From JAKLQR01 sp963753165 (GTDB lineage Bacteria > Nitrospirota > Thermodesulfovibrionia > Thermodesulfovibrionales > SM23-35), in the NCBI GenBank assembly GCA_963753165.1, contig CAVWBP010000002.1, positions 248,001 to 312,000 on the forward strand: a DNA stretch of 64,000 bases. Reading direction: 5' to 3'. Shown here one piece after another: positions 8,336 through 15,738 of this stretch (the first letter of the stretch is position 1; each line of letters starts with the position of its first letter). Both the position numbers and the translations under genes were made by a program. The notes beneath the pieces were generated by a model. That model was not told where the DNA came from. It saw nothing but the letters and a program-made list of their open reading frames with translations, and ran no database searches.

Positions 8336-8410
8336 GTATTTTTTTTCATATGAAATTAGTTGGCTTTCGTATTTTCCCTTATTATAACTTGTTGATATTC
8401 CATGGTTTAT

Positions 8411-9574
8411 TTAGTCTGACCCGGACATTTTCAAAACATCTCTGTTCAGAATAATAAATTGACCTCTGTTGAGGTCCGAACACAGGAAGTCGGAAGGTGC
8501 ATATATGTCGCAAACAGAAAGATATGCACAGTCAAGGCCGGGCAGGAAAACTTCCTCGGACGCCACTGTTTCAGAAATCGGATTATACAGAACCTTGATT
8601 CTACTTCCTGAACCTTCCATGCTATGTACCGATACGATAAGATCTTCAGCGCCGTCGCCATTGATATCTTTGGCGATAATTCTTCTCGGAAGCCCTTGCA
8701 GGGGAACTTCGCGGAAAACAGTGAAGCTCATGCCCCCCGTTTGTTCCAGCAGAGCAACCTTCCCAGCGCTTTCAAGGGCAGCTGCAATGAATAATTTACC
8801 GTTATGTTCAAAAATACCAATACTGGATACTGTAGAATCAAATGTGTGAAGAACTTCAACATTGAACTTTGTATCAGAGGTATTGATCGCGGCAAGGACC
8901 CGTTGCCCGGTATAGTCTGCGATCAGGATGTCTTTCCTGCCGTCTGCATTAATATCATAAACTAAAGCCTCTTTTAAGCCGGCCTCGCCGAAAATACTTT
9001 TTGTTTGCGGCACAGAGAGGGTTTCTTCATCGAACTTGTTTCCCCCTCGATTGAAAAGAATTTTTATGTTCCCGGAATTGAGGCCGAGGATAATCATATC
9101 TGCTTTCCCATCCCCGTCCAGATCCCCCGATGTGATAAAAACCCCGAATTTTGGAGTATAGAGCCGCAGGACGTCAGACCGGTGGAACAGGCCGTTTTCG
9201 TTATAAAATGCAGGACCTACCAGCGTTTCTGTAGCCGTTACGAGGTCCATGTCACCGTCAGAGTCAATATCAATTGCAGAGAGGTACATATTGTGGGTGT
9301 AGGTTTCATAGCGAATAGGCGCAGATAATCCCTGCGGTGAATTCAGGAAAATGTTGAGGAAGGGGGATTTTTCAGCAATGGCAATATCCCTGAGACCGTC
9401 CCCGTTCAAATCTTCGCATACAGCATTCCTTGGTGCCCTCATCTCAGCCTGATAGGCAATAAATTTTGAAATATCAGCCTTGCCGGCATGATGTGCGATT
9501 TGCTGATTTCCCGTGCATCCTGCAATCATCAATGAGAGCAAGAGTACTGAAAAAAGATGTTGTAATCCTGTCAT
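8411..9574 (-). CDS. FG-GAP/VCBS-repeat lipoprotein
   Basis: The ATG at 9574 follows GGAGGTAGATAGT; an upstream ATG in frame lies inside the neighbouring repeat element. The signal ends in lipobox MIAGC (Cys about residue 20). The 387-residue product holds at least five calcium-binding FG-GAP-type loops (DLNGDGLRDIAIA, DIDSDGDMDLVTA, DLDGDGKADMIIL, DINADGRKDILIA, DINGDGAEDLIVS), spaced as in a seven-bladed propeller. Such proteins bind ligands or matrix at the cell surface; the partner is unknown. A MITE-like element lies directly upstream and may supply or disturb the promoter. Confidence 0.82.
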   Translation of the reverse strand: MTGLQHLFSVLLLSLMIAGCTGNQQIAHHAGKADISKFIAYQAEMRAPRNAVCEDLNGDGLRDIAIAEKSPFLNIFLNSPQGLSAPIRYETYTHNMYLSAIDIDSDGDMDLVTATETLVGPAFYNENGLFHRSDVLRLYTPKFGVFITSGDLDGDGKADMIILGLNSGNIKILFNRGGNKFDEETLSVPQTKSIFGEAGLKEALVYDINADGRKDILIADYTGQRVLAAINTSDTKFNVEVLHTFDSTVSSIGIFEHNGKLFIAAALESAGKVALLEQTGGMSFTVFREVPLQGLPRRIIAKDINGDGAEDLIVSVHSMEGSGSRIKVLYNPISETVASEEVFLPGLDCAYLSVCDIYAPSDFLCSDLNRGQFIILNRDVLKMSGSD

Positions 9575-9595
9575 ACTATCTACCTCCGAGAATAT

Positions 9596-9751
9596 ATTAT
9601 TAACGGTCTCAAAATAGTATTCATATTTCACCCTCTCCTAACCCTCCCCCCTCAAGGGGGAGGAACTAACTATAATCCCCTCTCCCCGGCGGGAGAGGGC
9701 AAGGGTGAGGGGGATCATTTATGTATTTATTATTATGAGACTGTTAATAAT
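9596..9751. mobile_element. MITE-like element with terminal inverted repeats
   Basis: Arms at 9596-9616 and 9731-9751 (ATTATTAAC[GA]GTCTCA core) match at 19 of 21 positions. Inside are two strong hairpins: CCTCCCCC/GGGGGAGG (9642-9662) and CCCTCTCCC/GGGAGAGGG (9678-9699). There is no coding capacity in 156 bp. The C/G-rich core resembles widespread intergenic CCCTCTCCC-type repeats. Confidence 0.65.
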
Positions 9752-9781
9752 TATACCATAAAGGAGAATCAAGAGCCTGGC

Positions 9782-11191
9782 CTATTGCGGAACAGAGAAC
9801 ATTTGCTTCCTGGGAAAAATACAGGGCACAAATAGAGCCATAAACGGATAGGCCTCAACAAAGTAGCGAGGTTCGGTGTGCATGGGAATATGGATCATGA
9901 TGAGATACATGATAACCATAAGTGGCAGAATCGTCATTTGACCCTGCTTTGTTAAAAAAGCAGCAATCAACCCTGCAAGGCTAAGCACATACAATGCGCT
10001 TCTCATGCTGTTTGCGAACATGAAGGCATATCCTGTCAGCCTGTGATATACGAATGGCTGATATTCAGCGAACAGTAGTGTTCTCAGATTATTCTTCATA
10101 ACGGCACTATACTCCCATGGATGATGTTGTATCCAGCTATTTGCCGCATACCTCAGAAGTCTATCAGCAGCTATGATGTCTGTGGTAGCAGGTGGGTCTA
10201 TTTTCCAAGCATCTGCATAGATCAGGAAAGAGGCGGCGAGGGTTTCTTTTGCTTCGGAGGAGAAGTTGCCTTGCTCATTGAGCCTGATGCGGTGATCGCC
10301 TTCAGTCAAGAATTCGTTTATTTCCTTTATTTTCTCATTCCTGTCCATTTGTATTGCAATAGCCTCAATATCTCTATGGAGACCGGGCGTCGATTTGACA
10401 ATTCCTGCCATAAGATTAAACCCTATGCCTGCGAGACGAAGGGGGGTAAATTTGAGGCCTACTCTATAGTTGGCGACACTCCAGGGAAGCAGAACAAGCC
10501 CAAGAAAGAGAAAAAAAATTAAAACATAAGCAACGGAATACTTGTATGCACGTAGTTGTGAAAGGATAGCGAGCAGAATAAATAGGGGGAAAAAAAAGAA
10601 GGTTGGCCGCATCAGTATCAATAAACCCATGAATATCGCGAGTGCAATCACAAGGGGAGGATTTCTTTGTTCTCCAGAACGAATCTTCGTTGTCACGAAC
10701 ATGCAAAGTACAAGCAGAAAGATAGTCAGGGATTCACTGAGGACCACATGGGTGAGAGCAGCGGTATGTGGAAGAAGTGCAAAAATTATTGATGAGAGCA
10801 GGGCAGAAAAATTGCTTCCTGTAAGAGAAAGGGAAATCCTGCCGATCATCCAGATTGTCACAAGGTGTGAGAACAACTGAATTATTCTGAGAAGTGTTAA
10901 CCAATCCTGACCGGATATTTTCATTATTAAAGCAAGAATCATCGGATAAAGAGGAGGTCTCACGGGTGAGAACGGTTTTTCATTTCCTGCAGACCCGGAA
11001 AAAGAGGCAGTCTCTAACAAGTTTATCGCAATTCTCTGAAATAACCCTTGATCATCAACCGACATCATGTCATAGGAGGCGCTGTCAAGATGGTACAGGC
11101 ATAAGGAGAGAACTAAGCCGGCTAAGCATGGGAAAAGCAGAAAGTGTTTTTTTGCAATTGCGACGAAGCTGTTCCCGTAACCTGGTTTCAC
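9782..11191 (-). CDS. GT-C type membrane glycosyltransferase (ArnT/PMT-like)
   Basis: This 469-residue protein has about eleven hydrophobic segments. The first periplasmic loop carries an acidic DD pair (MSVDDQGLF) and the SPVRPPLYP motif typical of GT39/GT83 enzymes that use polyprenyl-phosphate sugars as donors. It follows the GT2 gene with a one-base gap, so the two are likely cotranscribed: the GT2 enzyme would make a polyprenyl-phosphate sugar and this one would transfer it on the periplasmic face. The acceptor is unknown. Confidence 0.72.
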   Translation of the reverse strand: MKPGYGNSFVAIAKKHFLLFPCLAGLVLSLCLYHLDSASYDMMSVDDQGLFQRIAINLLETASFSGSAGNEKPFSPVRPPLYPMILALIMKISGQDWLTLLRIIQLFSHLVTIWMIGRISLSLTGSNFSALLSSIIFALLPHTAALTHVVLSESLTIFLLVLCMFVTTKIRSGEQRNPPLVIALAIFMGLLILMRPTFFFFPLFILLAILSQLRAYKYSVAYVLIFFLFLGLVLLPWSVANYRVGLKFTPLRLAGIGFNLMAGIVKSTPGLHRDIEAIAIQMDRNEKIKEINEFLTEGDHRIRLNEQGNFSSEAKETLAASFLIYADAWKIDPPATTDIIAADRLLRYAANSWIQHHPWEYSAVMKNNLRTLLFAEYQPFVYHRLTGYAFMFANSMRSALYVLSLAGLIAAFLTKQGQMTILPLMVIMYLIMIHIPMHTEPRYFVEAYPFMALFVPCIFPRKQMFSVPQ

Positions 11192-11192
11192 G

Positions 11193-12146
11193 CTATGGAG
11201 ATATATTTGTGTTGGATTTTTCGTTCTTTAAAATTTCGCTGATCACAAAAGCGGGCCGATTCTTTATCTCTTCAAATATTCTTGCCAAATATTCTCCTAT
11301 TATTCCGAGTGCGATCATCAGAATGCTCCCGATTAAGAGAACTATGAGGATGACGGTGGTGAACCCTTCAACAGCTTTCCCGCTGATTTTTATGTACAGT
11401 GTCTGAATTCCGAGCACAGTGCTGAACGCAAGGGTTATGAAACCCAGAAGGGTCACCAGATGAAGGGGCAGGGAAGAGAAAGAGGTTACGGCGGTGACTG
11501 CAAGCCGCAGTCGTTTCATGAGCGAAAAGGAAACATCTCCCCCTATCCTCTCATCAGGGGAAAAGGGAACTTCAACTGTCTTGAGTCCGAAAGAAGGAAC
11601 TAACATCCTGAAAAAACGTTCTTTTTCGCTTAGGGACAAATACAGGTCGATTGCTTTTCTGCCGAGGAGTTTAAAATCAGTATGCCTCCGGATATCGAAT
11701 CCCGTTGCTGTCCTCAGAACCCTGAAGAAGAATGCGCTTCCGATTTTGTTCAGGAATGTTTCCTTCTGACGGACTGTCTTGACTCCTTCAACAACTTCAT
11801 ATCCTTCATTTTTCCAGAGGGAGAGCATCAGGGGAAGCAGTTCAGGAGGGTGCTGAAGGTCGGCATCCATGATGACGGCGGCTTCTCCCTGTACAAGGCG
11901 AAGGCCTGCATGGATAGCTGCTTCTTTCCCGAAGTTCCGGGAAAACCGCACTGCTTTGATATGGGGAGATGATTGACAGAGCGTCCTCAGTGTCTGCCAT
12001 GTGGCGTCCCTCGATCCATCATCGATAAAGATCAGGTCATATGCATATTCGGGCCGGCTGAGCACGGCATCTATTTTTTCCGCCAGATGAACGAGACCTT
12101 TTGCCTCGTTGAAAACGGGAATTATGATAGAAAAATTATTGGACAT
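11193..12146 (-). CDS. GT2 polyprenyl-phosphate glycosyltransferase (GtrB/ArnC-like)
   Basis: The product has an N-terminal GT-A domain (SIIIPVFNEAKGL, IDDGSRD, DADLQHPP with the DxD, residues 1-220) and two C-terminal transmembrane helices, the layout of enzymes that attach a sugar to undecaprenyl phosphate. A GTG start seven codons upstream is possible; the ATG at 12146 begins directly before the domain. It heads the operon with the GT-C gene at 9782-11191. The sugar is not predictable. Confidence 0.82.
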   Translation of the reverse strand: MSNNFSIIIPVFNEAKGLVHLAEKIDAVLSRPEYAYDLIFIDDGSRDATWQTLRTLCQSSPHIKAVRFSRNFGKEAAIHAGLRLVQGEAAVIMDADLQHPPELLPLMLSLWKNEGYEVVEGVKTVRQKETFLNKIGSAFFFRVLRTATGFDIRRHTDFKLLGRKAIDLYLSLSEKERFFRMLVPSFGLKTVEVPFSPDERIGGDVSFSLMKRLRLAVTAVTSFSSLPLHLVTLLGFITLAFSTVLGIQTLYIKISGKAVEGFTTVILIVLLIGSILMIALGIIGEYLARIFEEIKNRPAFVISEILKNEKSNTNISP

Positions 12147-12211
12147 AGTCACTGTCTGCTTCCACATTATATTACAAAGAAATGAGCCATTTGAAAAGAG
12201 AATAAGGTAAA

Positions 12212-13849
12212 ATGGAAGCTATGAACCCTGAGAGGACCAAAGCTATCGTACAACTGGCAGTTCATTGTATACTCTTCCTCTCCCTCCTTCAGTTTCTCTA
12301 TCTCCCTCTTCTCACGGGCTATTTCAGCGCAGACGACATATCATGGATATGGTTTTCCGCCACAAAATCAACAGGAGAAATTTTTTTCAGTCCCCTCGAA
12401 TACCGGTCAATCAGTTCAAACAACTTCACCCCAATGCTCGGATTGTCGTTCAAGATTGACTGGCATCTCTTCGGCATGAAACCTGAGGGATATTTTTTCC
12501 ATGCCATACTTGCGACGCTTGCTGCGGGTTCAGCCCTGTTTTTGCTCATCGACCTCTATACCGACCGACTCACCGCGCTTGCTGGTTTTAATCTTTTTCT
12601 CCTGAATCCCATCGTGCTCTCCGTTACGGGTTGGAATGCAGCAAGGCATTATATGGAAGGAATGCTGTTCGCTCTTCTGGCATTGTATTTTTTTGTCAGG
12701 AAAGACAGAACTAATCAGATGTCTTTCGCAAGCGGACTTTTTTTCCTGTTGTCTCTCCTCTGCAAAGAAGTGTATGCAGTGCTCCCTTTTATAGGAATTC
12801 TTCTCTCCAGAAGTTCATTCCGGCAGAAGATAGTGAATACCCTTCCAATGTTCGTGATGCTCCCTGTGTATGCGCTCTGGCGATTATGGATGCTTGGCGG
12901 CATTGGCGGGTATCCCTTTGATAATACTGTGCCTTCCGGAACGGTGCTTGATGGGGCGGTGAATGTAGTGGCTGCTTTTTCCGAGTTTCTCTTCAATGTC
13001 CAGTTTGCTCTTGTGGCCTTGTTCATTGTTATTGCCGCGGTTACGGTAAGGAGATCGGTCCTGATAAAACCCGGAATGTGCCTTGTTCTCCTTTTCCTCC
13101 CTATTCTGCCTGTCATCGGTCTTGTAGAGAACAATTACGGATGGTCAAGATATTTTTTCCATATTTCCGTATTTCTGGTTACAGTCTTTGTTCTCTGGAC
13201 AAGAACGAACATCGGACGAGAGGATTGGAGGAAAATTGCGGCAATTCTCATATCGGTTGCTATTGCATTTCTTTTTCTTCTCCGGGCGATAGAAGTAAAG
13301 ACAATGCTGATGAACGAGAGCATGGTTGCAAGGGCAGTAGCAGCAGAATATTGTTCAACCGGTAAACTGTATATCAAACAGACAGAACCCGCATGGTTTT
13401 ATGATGGGCTGCACGACATATACCGCATTTTTTACAAGCGGGAGATAAACACCTTGGTAGTGCCCGATGATATGCTTATTCCCTATCTTTCTCATGAACA
13501 GAGACAGGCGATGTTATCAGCAGGTTACCCCTTGACAGACCATAGGAAGTATCTCTCCGGAGAACATGTGCTCAATGGTTTTCTGGAGGTAAAAGGATAT
13601 AGGTTTTCCTGGTCATTCGGCCCATACTCATCTGGCCGGTATTTTATCTTAAAAGGGAGGCAAAGCGGACTGTACACTTACCTGTTTCCGATGAAAAGGG
13701 AAGCGACATATCAATTCGGCCGTTATTATCCCGGGAACGAGCCGGAAATAATTTACCTGAGGGTTCTTTTCCGGTCTCCTGAAGGCTGGGAAACGCTGAG
13801 CGATGAGTATCGTATTGAAATTCCCGGTGACCGCAGGATACTCTTATAG
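12212..13849 (+). CDS. Polytopic membrane protein, GT-C-like
   Basis: This 545-residue protein has ten or more membrane segments over residues 10-360 and a soluble C-terminal domain of about 150 residues. After the first helix it has a ADDISWIW motif, similar in place to the catalytic acidic pair of GT-C transferases, and NFTPMLGL/ARHYMEG stretches. Function is inferred only from this architecture and from its place opposite two glycosyltransferase genes. It is transcribed divergently from them with about 65 bp between starts. Confidence 0.6.
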   Translation: MEAMNPERTKAIVQLAVHCILFLSLLQFLYLPLLTGYFSADDISWIWFSATKSTGEIFFSPLEYRSISSNNFTPMLGLSFKIDWHLFGMKPEGYFFHAILATLAAGSALFLLIDLYTDRLTALAGFNLFLLNPIVLSVTGWNAARHYMEGMLFALLALYFFVRKDRTNQMSFASGLFFLLSLLCKEVYAVLPFIGILLSRSSFRQKIVNTLPMFVMLPVYALWRLWMLGGIGGYPFDNTVPSGTVLDGAVNVVAAFSEFLFNVQFALVALFIVIAAVTVRRSVLIKPGMCLVLLFLPILPVIGLVENNYGWSRYFFHISVFLVTVFVLWTRTNIGREDWRKIAAILISVAIAFLFLLRAIEVKTMLMNESMVARAVAAEYCSTGKLYIKQTEPAWFYDGLHDIYRIFYKREINTLVVPDDMLIPYLSHEQRQAMLSAGYPLTDHRKYLSGEHVLNGFLEVKGYRFSWSFGPYSSGRYFILKGRQSGLYTYLFPMKREATYQFGRYYPGNEPEIIYLRVLFRSPEGWETLSDEYRIEIPGDRRILL

Positions 13850-13882
13850 TGGTCCGATGTTTTTCAGACTATAAGGCATAGA

Positions 13883-14887
13883 ATGACAGAGAATATCTTT
13901 ATACGTGAATTTGAAGAAAAAGACATCCCGGCTATTCTTGAGCTTTTCTCGATCTGCTTTCAGAAGCAGGTAACGAGTGACTGGTTCATGTGGAAATACA
14001 GGCGTTCCCCATTTGGTTCAAAAGGATATGTGGCTGCAGACGGGGGCAGAATCGCAGCTTTTTACGGCGGGATAAAACTTTCTTTTGCATTCATGGGGAA
14101 AAGCTTGTGGGCATTCGAGTTCTGCGATGTAATGACTCATCCGGAATACAGGGGACGCCTCGTGAGCAAGACGCCGCTGATTGTAAAAATCGGGGAAAAG
14201 TTTTATGAAGAAAACCCGATGGATTTTGCATTCGGTTTCCCGTCCGTGAGACATGCCAGGCTGCAGTCACTGAGGCTGGGCGGGCAGGGTTACAGGCGGG
14301 TACAACTCTTCACGAAGACAAAATTGGAAAAAAATCAGCCGGTTCAGAAATTCAAGGTCAACAACGGATGGGGATTTTTGTCAAAAGAGGTGCTTGAAAG
14401 ATTATCCCGAATACAGCATGGGAAACGTTTTTCTTTCCGGAGGTTGAGAAGGAAATTTGGTGAGGACAATATGATAAACCTGCTGAAGACTCATGAATAC
14501 CTGACATGGAGGTATCCTGAGCATCCTTTGAGAAAATATGACCTCTTCGCATTTGAAAGGTTCAACAGCATCAAGGGCTATATAGTATCTGACGAACAGG
14601 ATGGATGGATGAACGTGCTGGAAATACTCTGCGGGAAAGAGAAGAATGTGGAAGAGATGTTGACAGCTTTTGAATCTTATATCGCAGGCCATGTGAGGAC
14701 ATTGCAGGGTCTGCGGATGTGGGTGCATCCCCGCGAATCGGTTGCAGCCACCATAAAAAGGTTGGGATACGGGGGTGAGGACAACGTGCCTGTAGCTTTC
14801 TGCCCGGTTAAAGTAAGCTGTGGTGTTACCCCTGAAATATTCTACGACCGGTACTATTACAGGATGGGGGATTATGACGCTTCCTGA
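13883..14887 (+). CDS. GNAT-family acyltransferase
   Basis: The N-terminal 170 residues fit a GNAT domain: IREFEEKDIPAILELF, the WFMWKYRRSPFG segment, a central strand and HPEYRGRLVSKTPL as the acetyl-CoA loop. A second half (about 160 residues) with TWRYPEHPLRKYDLFAF resembles the C-terminal half of two-domain GNATs found in polysaccharide clusters. It follows the membrane protein gene by about 30 bp, so they may be cotranscribed. The likely role is acylation of an amino-sugar or lipid, which is inference. Confidence 0.65.
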   Translation: MTENIFIREFEEKDIPAILELFSICFQKQVTSDWFMWKYRRSPFGSKGYVAADGGRIAAFYGGIKLSFAFMGKSLWAFEFCDVMTHPEYRGRLVSKTPLIVKIGEKFYEENPMDFAFGFPSVRHARLQSLRLGGQGYRRVQLFTKTKLEKNQPVQKFKVNNGWGFLSKEVLERLSRIQHGKRFSFRRLRRKFGEDNMINLLKTHEYLTWRYPEHPLRKYDLFAFERFNSIKGYIVSDEQDGWMNVLEILCGKEKNVEEMLTAFESYIAGHVRTLQGLRMWVHPRESVAATIKRLGYGGEDNVPVAFCPVKVSCGVTPEIFYDRYYYRMGDYDAS

Positions 14888-14926
14888 GATAAGGGTTAAC
14901 CCTTCCCCTGTTTCCCCTGCTTGATC

Positions 14927-15727
14927 CTAAAATATCTCAGCGCCCATAAGGTCTTTGAGAATAGTGATATGGTAATCTCTTGCATCGACTCTATGCAGAC
15001 TCCCGATTACGCGCAAAACATTTTTTATCTGATATCTCACCACCAGTTGATTATAGGCGAGATCACAGATACGAAGCGGCGTGCCTTCAATATCAGGGTC
15101 TCCCTCGTCAACGAATGTCTTGTCATCGAGAGCATTGATCAAGAGTTCTTTTATAGGTTGTCCTCCCGCTAATTTTGTCGAGGCACGAATGATGTTTGCC
15201 CTGGTCAGTACGTTCCCTTTTTTGTAGCGTGAGAGAATACTGTCGACTGCTTCATCGGGGAAAACTCGAAGAATTTTTTTCGCGATATAGAAATCACGCA
15301 CTCTGTCTATTCGTTTGCCATCGACCGATTCTCTCTGGGGTTTTTCGAGTGACTGCAGCGCGATACGAATTGCCTTTGCTCTTTGGTTCTTGAACCTCTC
15401 GAAGATAGATTTGTGCAACAAGTTGTTATCAAGGAAAAAATCGTTCTCTTTCATTCGCTCAAAGGCGGCCTGCATGGGAAGGCCTGCAACCTCCCTGACT
15501 TTCTTTTCCCTGTCAGCATCAAGAATCGGATGTACATCGGGTTTTTCCGGCTCCTGTGCGTACAAGGGCATTGCAACGGCAAGCGATAAAAGCAGAATAA
15601 AAATAAGGCTGACACTTATGTGGACTATGGGCCTAACCAATCCCTCAGGACTAATTTTTACAAGCAATGCTCTTTTGTATTGAAACGTCCTGCCGATCAT
15701 ATTTTTACCGGTAATGTTTTTGACCAT
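14927..15727 (-). CDS. Exported helical protein of unknown function
   Basis: Of 266 residues, the first 60 contain a long hydrophobic segment (IVHISVSLIFILLLSLAVAMP) followed by a cleavage-like LYAQ, preceded by an unusually long basic N-region; a later ATG at residue 9 would shorten it. The mature part is all-helical, charged, with repeated helix pairs that recall HEAT repeats. No catalytic motif was seen. It lies 11 bp after the golvesin/PKD gene on the same strand, so it is probably its operon partner. Confidence 0.55.
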   Translation of the reverse strand: MVKNITGKNMIGRTFQYKRALLVKISPEGLVRPIVHISVSLIFILLLSLAVAMPLYAQEPEKPDVHPILDADREKKVREVAGLPMQAAFERMKENDFFLDNNLLHKSIFERFKNQRAKAIRIALQSLEKPQRESVDGKRIDRVRDFYIAKKILRVFPDEAVDSILSRYKKGNVLTRANIIRASTKLAGGQPIKELLINALDDKTFVDEGDPDIEGTPLRICDLAYNQLVVRYQIKNVLRVIGSLHRVDARDYHITILKDLMGAEIF

Positions 15728-15738
15728 TTCATTGGACC

